From the NCBI GenBank assembly GCA_963762085.1, contig CAVXJD010000005.1, positions 1 to 64,000 on the forward strand: 64,000 nucleotides of DNA, read 5' to 3'. Below are positions 54,495 to 62,109 of the stretch, piece after piece. Made by a program: the position numbers and the translations under genes. The DNA comes from DASQGA01 sp963762085. Its GTDB lineage: Bacteria > Actinomycetota > Thermoleophilia > Gaiellales > Gaiellaceae. The notes beneath the pieces are model-generated. The model had not been told where the DNA came from. It saw nothing but the letters and a program-made list of their open reading frames with translations, and made no database searches. How positions within the stretch are numbered: position 1 is the first letter of the stretch; every line of letters starts with the position of its first letter.

Positions 54495-55769
54495 TCACCT
54501 GCTCACCATCTCACGCCCGGCGGACTGTGTTAAGTCCGAGGCCGTGTGCCCGCTTCTGATCGCCCCCTCCATGGTGGCCGGCCAGCCTGTGTTCGTCCAC
54601 GCTCCTGCACGAACGACGTTCGGGTGACCGGTGCCCGCGCCCGCTCTCAGGCTTGCGGTTCCGGGTCTTCCCGCGAACGTCGCAGCGGGCTCTCGGCTCA
54701 CCCGTGACCAGAGAAGCCCGGCCTGCCCGAGGCGATCGGTCAGCTCCTTGGCCATGAGGTCGACGAGCTCCCGGCCGCGAACGGCCACGAGCTCGGGCAC
54801 GCCACTTGCGACGACGGTCAGGTACTGGCCGCGCTCGGGCTCGTTCCCGGTCAGCCGCCCCCGGTCGAACACCCAGTGCGCCGGGCTCCCGACGAGGGCG
54901 GCCAGACGGGGGCCAAGCAGGCGGCGGTCGAAGAGAAGATGGACGCTCACGATCGGCGAGTCGTCCAGTTCCGGCGCGGGCTCGCCGAGGAGGGCGGCGG
55001 AGTCTTCCGGTGGAAGCGCGACGACGAAGGCATCGCCCGCGACGCGCTCACCGTCGGAGAGCACCGCGGCATCCGGCTCCAGGGCTGTCACCCGCGCGCG
55101 GGTTCGGACCTCCGCCCCGGCCTCCGCGAGCGCCCGCCCGGCCGCGTCTCCGTGGATCGCCCCGAGCGGCTCGATCGGGAGCACGAGGTCGCTGGCGCCG
55201 CGCCCTCCGAAGAGCGCCGTCTGGATCGTGAAGAGAGCGAGCGCGGCGCTGGCCTCTTCGCTCTCGATGTTCAGGGCCGGCCGGATGAAGACGTCCCAGA
55301 AGCGGTCGATGGCCGTCTGCGACTGGCCCAGGCGGCGCAGGAGCGTCCCGAACGACTCACCATCGTGATCGTCCGGATCGAGCTTCGCCAGCCGCCGCGA
55401 GACTCGAGCCACTGTCAATCGGTCACGCAGGCTCAGGTGCCGATAGCGGAGCAGGCCCAGGAGGCCCGGACGGATGGCCGACTGCACGCCCTGCTCATCG
55501 ATGACCGTGAGCTCGAGCGGCTCTCTGCTGACGCCTGCCGCCGAGCCCACCCGGTCGAGGAACGCGAGGTAGGCGGAGCAGCACCCCAGTGAGATGTGCT
55601 GCCCGTTGTCCGGGGGCGGCGGAGGGTCTCCCTCCCGCTCGGGAAGGGTTTGGACCGCGCCTCCGAGGGTCGGTCGGGCTTCGATCAGGGTCACCGTTTC
55701 TCCCGCGTCGGCGAGATCGAGCGCAGCGGTGAGCCCGGCAAGGCCGCCCCCGACGACCACGACTCTCAC
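54495..55769 (-). CDS. hpnE: hydroxysqualene dehydroxylase HpnE
   Basis: FAD amine-oxidase-fold enzyme that reduces hydroxysqualene to squalene in the HpnCDE route. Start GTG 55769 (GTGA overlapping the hpnD stop), giving RVVVVGGGLAGLTAALDLAD, the dinucleotide site. Further: LIEARPTLGGAVQTLP, a Pro-rich loop (GDPPPPPDNGQHISLGCC), RPALNIESEEASAALALFTI, and a C-terminal FAD motif AGAWTNTGWPATMEGAIRSG. 424 residues. The frame extends upstream to 55991, but that part is antisense-like and not coding. Confidence 0.9.
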   Translation of the reverse strand: MRVVVVGGGLAGLTAALDLADAGETVTLIEARPTLGGAVQTLPEREGDPPPPPDNGQHISLGCCSAYLAFLDRVGSAAGVSREPLELTVIDEQGVQSAIRPGLLGLLRYRHLSLRDRLTVARVSRRLAKLDPDDHDGESFGTLLRRLGQSQTAIDRFWDVFIRPALNIESEEASAALALFTIQTALFGGRGASDLVLPIEPLGAIHGDAAGRALAEAGAEVRTRARVTALEPDAAVLSDGERVAGDAFVVALPPEDSAALLGEPAPELDDSPIVSVHLLFDRRLLGPRLAALVGSPAHWVFDRGRLTGNEPERGQYLTVVASGVPELVAVRGRELVDLMAKELTDRLGQAGLLWSRVSREPAATFAGRPGTASLRAGAGTGHPNVVRAGAWTNTGWPATMEGAIRSGHTASDLTQSAGREMVSR

Positions 55770-56737
55770 CGCGAGACGACCGCCCGCACCTTCTCCGCCG
55801 TGGAAAGTCGGGGGAGGACGTCGAACACCTCGTACCCGGAGGCGCGCATCTGCTCCAGGAGCGCGCGGTACGTTCCGGCAAAGGACCGGACCCCGAGGGC
55901 GCTGCGCGGGTCGAGGTGGCGCAGGAGCTGCAGCCCTTCGGCGAGGAGCTGCTCGGCCCGCAGCGCCTGGTGCTCCATCAGCTCGCGCCATTCCGGGCCC
56001 GTGCGCCCGGCCTCGATGTCAGCCTCGGTGACGCCGAAGCGCTCGAGCTCGTCCTGCGGCAGGTAGACACGGCCGAGCCGCCAGTCCTCGCCTACGTCCC
56101 GGATGATGTTGATCTGCTGGAGGGCGAGACCAAGGGTTTCGGCATAACGCATCGCCTGCTCCGGCTCGCTCGGCCCGTAGACCGCGGCGCACGCGATCCC
56201 GACGGCTCCAGCCACCCGGCGGCAGTACTCACGGAGCTCCTCCCAGGTCGCGTAGCGCGTCCTGTCGACGTCCATGAGGCCGCCATCGACCAGGTCCAGG
56301 AGCGCCTGCCGGGGAATCTCGTAGCGACCTACGGCGTCCGCAAGCGCGACCAGAACGAGGTCGCCGTCCCCGCTTTCGGGGAGCCCTACGACGGCCGCAC
56401 GGCAAGAGTCGAGCCGGCTGCGCCTCTCCTCGGCGCCCAGGCTGCCGTCGTCCGCGATGTCGTCGACTCGCCTCGCGAAGGCGTAGAGGGCGGCGACGGC
56501 ACGGCGTTTCGACCGCGGCAAGACCCGAATCCCCCAAGCGAAGCTACGGGCCTCACGCCGGGTGATCCGAAGCGCTTGTGTATACGCGCTCGCCGTCTCC
56601 GACCGGCGGGACAGCTCCTCGAGCGCCACGCGCCCGAGCGCGAAAGCCGACGGAGACGGTCGACGCGTGAAGACGTCGTACTCGGCCCGCTCGAGTGCCT
56701 CGAGTGCGGCGAGCCCGCCGCGTGCAAAGAGCGCCAC
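55766..56737 (-). CDS. hpnD: presqualene diphosphate synthase HpnD (start uncertain, possibly fused to HpnC)
   Basis: Trans-prenyl synthase of the squalene/phytoene synthase family, joining two farnesyl diphosphates. First Asp-rich motif AFARRVDDIADDGSLGAEER, second motif QQINIIRDVGEDWRLGRVYL, plus WEELREYCRRVAGAVG. The first 30 residues of the open frame (ALFARGGLAALEALERAEYD then VFTRRPSPS) are really the expected C-terminus of HpnC. True HpnD homology begins at about ETASAYTQALRITRREARSF. The only nearby starts are GTGs at 56737 and 56629, neither with a ribosome site. If one base is corrected near 56,771, hpnC and hpnD become a single 558-codon frame. Confidence 0.85.
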   Translation of the reverse strand: MALFARGGLAALEALERAEYDVFTRRPSPSAFALGRVALEELSRRSETASAYTQALRITRREARSFAWGIRVLPRSKRRAVAALYAFARRVDDIADDGSLGAEERRSRLDSCRAAVVGLPESGDGDLVLVALADAVGRYEIPRQALLDLVDGGLMDVDRTRYATWEELREYCRRVAGAVGIACAAVYGPSEPEQAMRYAETLGLALQQINIIRDVGEDWRLGRVYLPQDELERFGVTEADIEAGRTGPEWRELMEHQALRAEQLLAEGLQLLRHLDPRSALGVRSFAGTYRALLEQMRASGYEVFDVLPRLSTAEKVRAVVSR

Positions 56738-57440
56738 CGAGCGTCCGGGCCGCCCGCCGAGCGCGCGTGCCGAGCGGAAAACCCCGGCTGAGGAGCCCCC
56801 GGGCCCGCTCCGCCTCGAACCGCGCCAGCGACCGAAAGCGCTCCGAGCCCGGGCCGGCGAGCTCGCCCTCGGCGACCGCGAAGCGCCTCAGATCCTCCTG
56901 CGGCAAGTAGACACGGCCGAGCTCCAGGTCCCGCGGTGGATCCTGGAGGAAGTTCACGAGCTGAAGACCGGTGCAGACCTCGTCGCTCATCTCCACGAGC
57001 GCGGGCTCGTCCAGGCACCCGTAGACCCCGAGCACGAGCCGACCCACCGGATCGGCCGAGTAAGTGCAGTACTCGCGAAGCTCGTCCCAGGTCTCGTAGC
57101 GGGCCTTGTGCTGGTCGATCCGGTTCGCCTCGATCAGTCGCCGGAACGGCTCGAGCGGCAGAGACCTGGCCTCGATCGTCGCGTGTAGGCGCCGCATCAC
57201 CTCTGTCTCGGGTGGGCCGTCGAGCTCCCGCTCGAGCTCGTCGAGGAGCGCCAGCCGGTCGCCTTCGGCCTCGTCGCCGAGCGTATCGACGAGCCGCGCG
57301 AACCCGTAGATCGCCCGGAGGTGCGGCCTCGCCCACGCGGGGGCGAGGAGTGACGCGACAGAAAAGTTCTCGCCGCGCGCACGCGCATCGATCCGGGCCG
57401 CCGCAAGCTCGGGCGCGGCGAGGGAGGCCCTCTTCGGCAT
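56553..57440 (-). CDS. hpnC: squalene synthase homolog HpnC, one-base frameshift near the 3' end
   Basis: HpnC hydrates presqualene diphosphate to hydroxysqualene. ATG at 57440 (MPKRASLAAPELAAARIDAR). First motif IYGFARLVDTLGDEAEGDRL, then HKARYETWDELREYCTYSAD, and second motif QLVNFLQDPPRDLELGRVYL. After SRGFPLG (about 56,771) the frame goes off: the family-like C-terminus ALGGRPGRSVALFARGGLAA continues one base away, in the hpnD frame. As written the protein ends in an unrelated Arg-rich tail at 56553. I think a base was gained there or that the genes are fused. The 5' end is 26 bp from the divergent aldo/keto reductase. Confidence 0.88.
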   Translation of the reverse strand: MPKRASLAAPELAAARIDARARGENFSVASLLAPAWARPHLRAIYGFARLVDTLGDEAEGDRLALLDELERELDGPPETEVMRRLHATIEARSLPLEPFRRLIEANRIDQHKARYETWDELREYCTYSADPVGRLVLGVYGCLDEPALVEMSDEVCTGLQLVNFLQDPPRDLELGRVYLPQEDLRRFAVAEGELAGPGSERFRSLARFEAERARGLLSRGFPLGTRARRAARTLGGALCTRRARRTRGTRAGRVRRLHASTVSVGFRARARGARGAVPPVGDGERVYTSASDHPA

Positions 57441-57465
57441 GCCGCAAACTAGCATCCAGCCAGGG

Positions 57466-58263
57466 ATGGAGAAAAGACGCTTCGGACGCTCTGGGCTCGA
57501 GTTGCCGGTGGTCGGCCTCGGGACCTGGCTGACCTTCGACCTTGCGCCTGATCGGGAAGCGCAGGCGGCGTACGTCATGGACGCGGCGTTCTCGGCCGGG
57601 GCACGGGTTGTCGACTCCTCGCCGATGTACGGCCGCGCGGAAGGAGTGCTCGGTCGAGCGCTCGGCCAGCGACGCCACGAGGCGTTCGTCGCCACCAAGA
57701 TCTGGACACCGTCGGCGTCCGAGGCCAGGCGCCAGCTCGAGGCGCAGCTCGGCTGGTTCGCGGGGTGGGTCGACCTCGAGCAGGTGCACAACCTGCTCGC
57801 GTGGGAGGAGCATCTGGATTGGCTCGAAGGCGAGCGAGACGCGGGCCGCGTTCGGTTGCTCGGAGCGACGCACTACCAGTCCGCGGCATTCGGCGAGCTC
57901 GAGCGGGTGATGCGAACCGGCCGGATCGACGCGATCCAGATCCCCTATAACCCGGCGGAGCGCGAAGCGGAGGAACGGATCCTGCCCCTGGCTGCCGAGC
58001 TAGATCTCGGCGTGATCGCGATGCGGCCGCTGGGTGGCCCGGAAGCCCTGATGCCCGCTCCCGATCCGAAGGAGCTCGAACCGCTCGGGGTGGAGACGTG
58101 GGCGCAGGCGCTCCTCAAATGGGCGCTGTCCGATCCGCGTGTCCACGTCGTCATCCCCGCCACGTCGAATCCCGACCACGCGCGCGAGAACGCGGTCGCC
58201 GGCGCTCCACCCTGGTTCGAGCCCGCAGAGCGAGAGCTGGTGCAAGAACTGGCGACCCGATGA
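57466..58263 (+). CDS. aldo/keto reductase
   Basis: 265 residues from the ATG at 57466 (MEKRRFGRSGLELPVVGLGT); the open frame starts at 57439. TIM-barrel features: Asp and Tyr in ARVVDSSPMYGRAEGVLG, catalytic Lys in AFVATKIW, VDLEQVHNLLAWEEHLDWL, VRLLGATHYQSA, AIQIPYNPAERE, LGVIAMRPLGGPEALM, and the NADP-binding end HVVIPATSNPDHARENAVAG. Substrate not predictable. It is divergent from hpnC with only 26 bp between, so the hopanoid promoter must overlap this gene's 5' end or lie within that gap. Confidence 0.88.
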   Translation: MEKRRFGRSGLELPVVGLGTWLTFDLAPDREAQAAYVMDAAFSAGARVVDSSPMYGRAEGVLGRALGQRRHEAFVATKIWTPSASEARRQLEAQLGWFAGWVDLEQVHNLLAWEEHLDWLEGERDAGRVRLLGATHYQSAAFGELERVMRTGRIDAIQIPYNPAEREAEERILPLAAELDLGVIAMRPLGGPEALMPAPDPKELEPLGVETWAQALLKWALSDPRVHVVIPATSNPDHARENAVAGAPPWFEPAERELVQELATR

Positions 58264-58308
58264 TCGAGGTTCGCCGCCGAGTGGCGCACGGCTGGCTCGA
58301 CACTGAGG

Positions 58309-59457
58309 TCAGCCAGGCGGCCTGAGACCGAGCTCCGCGAGAACCTCTTCGGTGTGCTCCCCGAGGGCCGGCACGTCTCCAGGCTCAGGGCGAACACCGT
58401 CTACGAGGAACGGAACTCCGATCGTGGGGATGCTGCCAACGGGCGAGCCGACCTCCGTCACGAGCCCGTTGTGCGCGAGCTGCGGGTGCCCCATCACCTC
58501 GGCAAGCCCGTTCACGCGCCCGCACGGAATGCGCGCCGCCTCGAGCAGCTGCACCCAGTCGCCGGCCGGCCGCGCGGCGAACGCGCGCTCGAGCGTCGGC
58601 TCGAGATCCCCCCGGTTCGCGACCCGGCCCTCGTTCGTCGCATAGCGCTCTTCCTCAAGGAGCCCGGGCAGCGCCAGGACCTCGACGCAAAGGGCACGCC
58701 AGTGCTCGGGCGAGAGCACCGCGAAGCCGAAGAGCTCACCGCCCCGGGCCGGATAGGGGCCGTACGGGCAGAAATGGGGGTGCCGGAGCCCGGTACGCGC
58801 GGGCTCCTCGCGGCGGTGCCACCAGAGGTGCGGGAAGTACCCGAGCCAGTCGACCATCGTGTCGAAGAGCGACACGGAGATGCGGTCCCCCTCGCCGGTC
58901 GAGCCCCGCCGCACGAGCGCGGCGAGGGTCGCCACCGCCGCGTAGCTCGCGGCGCCCACGTCGCATACCGAGATACCTACCCGAGCGGGCGCCTCCGGCG
59001 TGCCCGTAACCGCGATCAGCCCGGTCTCCCCCTGCATGACCAGGTCGTAGGCGTTCTTTCCCGCATAGGGGCCGTCAGGCCCGTAGCCGGATATCTCCGT
59101 GTAGACGACGTCGGGCCGGAGCGCGCGGACGCTCGGCTCGTCCAGCGAGACTCGCTGCGCCCAGCCCGGGGTGAAGTTCTGCAGGAACACGTCTGCGGTC
59201 GTGACGAGCGCCTCGACCGCCGGCCGCGCAGCGGGGTCCTTCAGGTCGAGCGCAACGCTTCTCTTGCCGCGGTTGACCCAGACAAAGCCAGTCGAGAGAC
59301 CGTTCGCGGCCGTGTCCCACCCGCGCGTGACGTCGCCATTCCCGGGTCGTTCGACCTTGACCACGTCCGCACCCAGGTCGGCAAGCAGCCGTGTCGCGAG
59401 CGGCCCGGCGAGCCCGTTCTCGCAGGCGACGACGCGGATGCCGGAGAGCGGCAGCAC
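58309..59457 (-). CDS. CaiB/BaiF family class III CoA-transferase
   Basis: 382 residues from the ATG at 59457. N-terminal Rossmann part (MLPLSGIRVVACENGLAGPL, LLADLGADVVKVERPGNGDV), RSVALDLKDPAARPAVEALV, FLQNFTPGWAQRVSLDEPSV. The catalytic Asp is in GKNAYDLVMQGETGLIAVTG. The C-terminal domain has PHLWWHRREEPARTG and IPCGRVNGLAEVMGHPQL. It moves CoA between carboxylic acids; the acid is unknown. It is 21 bp from the VOC gene on the same strand and probably follows it in a transcript. Confidence 0.9.
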   Translation of the reverse strand: MLPLSGIRVVACENGLAGPLATRLLADLGADVVKVERPGNGDVTRGWDTAANGLSTGFVWVNRGKRSVALDLKDPAARPAVEALVTTADVFLQNFTPGWAQRVSLDEPSVRALRPDVVYTEISGYGPDGPYAGKNAYDLVMQGETGLIAVTGTPEAPARVGISVCDVGAASYAAVATLAALVRRGSTGEGDRISVSLFDTMVDWLGYFPHLWWHRREEPARTGLRHPHFCPYGPYPARGGELFGFAVLSPEHWRALCVEVLALPGLLEEERYATNEGRVANRGDLEPTLERAFAARPAGDWVQLLEAARIPCGRVNGLAEVMGHPQLAHNGLVTEVGSPVGSIPTIGVPFLVDGVRPEPGDVPALGEHTEEVLAELGLRPPG

Positions 59458-59477
59458 CCGCGCATCGTAAGCCGGGG

Positions 59478-59825
59478 CTAGCCCTCGACGAGTCCGACCA
59501 TGTGACCCTCGGGGTCGGCGAAGAAGGCCATGGTGACCACGTCACCCATCTCCGTGCGTGGCATGATCGTCTTGCCGCCCAGGCCCTCCGCCTTCTCGAG
59601 GGCGCCGTTTATGTCCGGGACGGAGACGTAGAAGGTCACGTGGCCATTACCGCCATCGGGAACCTCGCCGATGCCGCCGTTGATGCCGTCGCCGGCGTTG
59701 TCGACGATCCCGTAGTTGTTCGGGTTGTCTGCGTCGATCTTCCAGTCGAAGAGCTCGCCGTAGAACTTCTGGAGCTTCGCCCCATCCTTCCCACTGACCT
59801 CGAAATGCACGACCGGATTACCCAT
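59478..59825 (-). CDS. VOC (glyoxalase/bleomycin-resistance fold) protein
   Basis: 115 residues from the ATG at 59825, with a ribosome site GGAGGAAGCAC before it. NPVVHFEVSGKDGAKLQKFY, ELFDWKIDADNPNNYGIVDN, GHVTFYVSVPDINGALEKAE, GGKTIMPRTEMGDVVTMAFF, ADPEGHMVGLVEG: a full pair of beta-alpha-beta modules with a His and a Glu/His metal set. The substrate is not known. Confidence 0.85.
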   Translation of the reverse strand: MGNPVVHFEVSGKDGAKLQKFYGELFDWKIDADNPNNYGIVDNAGDGINGGIGEVPDGGNGHVTFYVSVPDINGALEKAEGLGGKTIMPRTEMGDVVTMAFFADPEGHMVGLVEG

Positions 59826-59891
59826 GTGCTTCCTCCTTCTCGACGGTTTTCGTGATCATCTCCCCCTTCGCATCCTCGCACCAAGAAAATC

Positions 59892-60338
59892 TCAAACGGC
59901 TCCTGCGACCGCCTCTGCGAGCATGGGCAGGAAGCGATCCCAGCCCTGGCCGTGGATCTCCCGCTCGGAGGCCGGAAGGTCGCTGTGTGTCAGGCGGACG
60001 ATCGTTGCATCGCCGTCCGGCACGAGGTCGATCTCCACCGTCGAGCTGCCCGGAGGAACGTTGTGTCCTTCACCCTCCCAGCCCCACGTGAAGGCGACCC
60101 GGCTGTAAGGGACGACCTCCACGTACTCGCCCCGGGCCACGTGCTCGCCGCCAACCAACACGCGGTAGACGCCGCCCGGCCGCGGGTCGAGCGTTGCCTC
60201 GGTCCCCTTCCAGCGAACCATCCGCTCCGGATCGGTGAAGTACGGGAACACCGTCTCGGGGCTCGCCTCGACGCGAATCTCCCGCTGCACTACGTCGGTT
60301 CTAGTTTCGGGGGTTGCCACGGATTGCTCTCCTCTCAT
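59892..60338 (-). CDS. SRPBCC / AHSA1-like START-fold protein
   Basis: 148 residues (or 142 from the GTG at 60320). TDVVQREIRVEASPETVFPY, FTDPERMVRWKGTEATLDPR, GGVYRVLVGGEHVARGEYVE, AFTWGWEGEG, TIVRLTHSDLPASEREIHGQ, GWDRFLPMLAEAV: the AHSA1 pattern with a ligand-binding cavity. It overlaps the upstream ArsR gene by about 38 nt. ArsR-SRPBCC pairs are common; the SRPBCC partner is often the regulated protein or binds its ligand. Confidence 0.85.
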   Translation of the reverse strand: MRGEQSVATPETRTDVVQREIRVEASPETVFPYFTDPERMVRWKGTEATLDPRPGGVYRVLVGGEHVARGEYVEVVPYSRVAFTWGWEGEGHNVPPGSSTVEIDLVPDGDATIVRLTHSDLPASEREIHGQGWDRFLPMLAEAVAGAV

Positions 60339-60627
60339 CGGATTCGACAGCGTTCTTGAGCGCCAGCAAGCTCTCGTCCCAGAAGGACTCCACGTAAGCC
60401 CGAACCTCGCCGAACGCCTCCGGGCGTACGCGGTAGAGGCGTCGCGTGCCTTCGCGGCGCTCGTCGAGCAAGCCGGCGTTCCTGAGGATCGTCAGGTGCT
60501 GCGAGATGGCCGGCCGCGTGACGTCGAAGCGCGCGGCAATCTCTCCGGCAGTCAGCTCGTCGCCGCTCACCAGCCGGAGAATCTCCCGCCGGCGCGGTTC
60601 CGCGATCGCCTTCAGCACAGCTTCCAT
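60301..60627 (-). CDS. ArsR-family transcription regulator
   Basis: 108 residues from the ATG at 60627. Winged helix: VLKAIAEPRRREILRLVSGD, ELTAGEIAARFDVTRPAISQ, HLTILRNAGLLDERREGTRR, LYRVRPEAFGEVRAYVESFW. No metal-binding CxC is seen, so it is not a metal sensor by motif. It probably represses its own operon through the inverted repeat at 60632-60669, directly before its start. Confidence 0.9.
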   Translation of the reverse strand: MEAVLKAIAEPRRREILRLVSGDELTAGEIAARFDVTRPAISQHLTILRNAGLLDERREGTRRLYRVRPEAFGEVRAYVESFWDESLLALKNAVESDERRAIRGNPRN

Positions 60628-60631
60628 GGCG

Positions 60632-60669
60632 GTTAGTTAAGCAGTCTCCTAACGTAAGAGTCAACTAAC
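60632..60669. promoter_or_regulatory. candidate ArsR operator
   Basis: GTTAGTT (60632-60638) and AACTAAC (60663-60669) are perfect inverted 7-mers starting 5 bp upstream of the arsR-like start codon. Two further copies of the TTAG/CTAA half (CTCCTAACGTAAGAG) lie between. The AT-rich island stands out in GC-rich surroundings. ArsR dimers bind such repeats over their own promoter; the assignment is inference. Confidence 0.55.
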
Positions 60670-60735
60670 GCTCGACCCTTGTTCCACGCCGGCCCGTTTC
60701 TGGTAGACGAGACCACACCGATCAAGGGAGGACGA

Positions 60736-60774
60736 ATGGCGCAACCGATGGACAAAGCTCGGCAGCGAAGGTGA
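60736..60774 (+). CDS. possible 12-residue leader peptide before the cyclodeaminase gene
   Basis: GGGAGG stands 5 nt before an ATG at 60736 that encodes MAQPMDKARQRR and stops at a TGA overlapping the downstream GTG (GTGA, 60771-60774). The long gene itself lacks a ribosome site at the GTG. It may be a translational-coupling leader, or the true N-terminus if a base is missing. Confidence 0.4.
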   Translation: MAQPMDKARQRR

Positions 60775-61697
60775 GCCTCCTCTACCTTCAGCGCGACCAG
60801 GTCGCCGGGCTCCTCCCGGAGATTCCGGCACAGCTCGACCTCGTCGAGGAGACCTACGCAGCGCTTGCCGCCGGACGCGTCGAGCTCCCGCCGAAGCCGG
60901 GTGTACATCCGCGGGAGAATTCGTTCATCCACGCGATGCCCGCGTACCTCGCGGACCAGGACGTGGCGGCGCTCAAGTGGGTCTCCGGATACCCCGGAAA
61001 CAAGGGGCGCGGGCTCCCCTACATCTCGGGGCTCCTTGTGTTGAACGATGCGGAGACGGGGCTCCCGCTCGCCGTCATGGACGCGGCCGAAATCACGGCC
61101 GCCCGCACCGCTGCCGCCAGCGGCGTCTGCATCCGGCGGTGGGCGCCGGCCGGATGGTCGACCGCCGCGATCCTCGGCTGCGGGGAGCAGGGAAGGTTCC
61201 ATGCGCGGCTGCTGAACGAGCTGAACCCGGATGTCAGGATCCGCGCCTTCGACCCGCATCCGGAGAGGAGCGCCGCGCTCGAGGGGCGGATCGAGCAGGT
61301 GCCCGATGTCGCGACGGCCGTTCGGGAAGCGGAGGTCGTGGTGAGCGCGGCGCCGATCGTCGAGAAGCCGGATCCGCCCATCTCAACGGACTGGCTGGGC
61401 GAGCGCTACCTGGCCCTCCCGATCGACTTCGACGCCCTCTTTCAGCCCGGCCCAATCAAGGACGCGGAGCTCTTCCTGGTCGACGACATCGGCCAGTTCG
61501 AGTACTACCGGAGCCTGGGGCATTTCCAGGGCTGGCCTGAGCCTGCAGGGAGTGTCGGTGGGGCGCTCGCCTCAAACGGCTCTCCGTCCCGCGTTGCGTG
61601 CGTCAATCTCGGGATCGGAGCGCTCGACGCCGCCTTCGGAAAGGTGGTCTACGACCGGGCGCGCGAGGAAGGCATCGGGACGGACCTACCACTCTGA
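60771..61697 (+). CDS. ornithine cyclodeaminase / mu-crystallin family protein
   Basis: 308 residues from the GTG at 60771 (SLLYLQRDQVAGLLPEIPAQ). Characteristic blocks: ENSFIHAMPAYLADQDVAAL, KWVSGYPGNKGRGLPYISGL, LNDAETGLPLAVMDAAEITA, ARTAAASGVC, and the NAD site TAAILGCGEQGRFHARLLNE with VVSAAPIVEK. Members act as ornithine cyclodeaminases, alanine dehydrogenases, ketimine reductases or opine-like synthases, so the substrate is open. Followed 2 bp later by a 135-residue protein. Confidence 0.85.
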   Translation: MSLLYLQRDQVAGLLPEIPAQLDLVEETYAALAAGRVELPPKPGVHPRENSFIHAMPAYLADQDVAALKWVSGYPGNKGRGLPYISGLLVLNDAETGLPLAVMDAAEITAARTAAASGVCIRRWAPAGWSTAAILGCGEQGRFHARLLNELNPDVRIRAFDPHPERSAALEGRIEQVPDVATAVREAEVVVSAAPIVEKPDPPISTDWLGERYLALPIDFDALFQPGPIKDAELFLVDDIGQFEYYRSLGHFQGWPEPAGSVGGALASNGSPSRVACVNLGIGALDAAFGKVVYDRAREEGIGTDLPL

Positions 61698-61698
61698 C

Positions 61699-62106
61699 AT
61701 GTCGGTTGCCCTGCTCGCCCAGCTCGAGGAAGCCCTGACCGCCGACTCCGACGAGAGCCTTCCGACCGCTCTCGTCGTCCTCGCCGCGCTCGCAGGCAGG
61801 GAAATCCCGCTCGACGAGTCGGAGTTGCACGGGGCCGCCCGGCGCGCGCTCCTGCTGCTTGCCGCGGGCGGCGACCCGGAGCGGGGTCTCGATCTGAACG
61901 GGCGCTCGGTAGGGTCGCTCGCGGACGATCTTCGTACGGTCGACCGCCAGCTCGCGCTCGAGCGCGGGATCGGAGAGCTGAAAATCCAGGCACGAGACCT
62001 GCCTCACGTGCTCGAGGCCGTCAAGGCACTGGGCGCCACGCCGGATGTGGCGTGGCGCGCCTATGCCTGTTCTCTCCTCGCCGAAGAGCTCGCCGGCGAG
62101 GAGTAG
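61699..62106 (+). CDS. 135-residue helical protein of unknown function
   Basis: ATG at 61699, right after the cyclodeaminase stop. MSVALLAQLEEALTADSDES, LPTALVVLAALAGREIPLDE, SELHGAARRALLLLAAGGDP, KIQARDLPHVLEAVKALGAT. Leu/Ala-rich helices, no motif recognised. It is almost certainly co-transcribed with the cyclodeaminase. It converges on the permease with a 3-bp gap. Confidence 0.6.
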   Translation: MSVALLAQLEEALTADSDESLPTALVVLAALAGREIPLDESELHGAARRALLLLAAGGDPERGLDLNGRSVGSLADDLRTVDRQLALERGIGELKIQARDLPHVLEAVKALGATPDVAWRAYACSLLAEELAGEE

Positions 62107-62109
62107 CGC

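Noticed and set aside
54412..54627. 71-codon plus-strand frame between shc and hpnE
   Set aside because: It mostly overlaps the 3' end of hpnE on the other strand, has no ribosome site and no homology.
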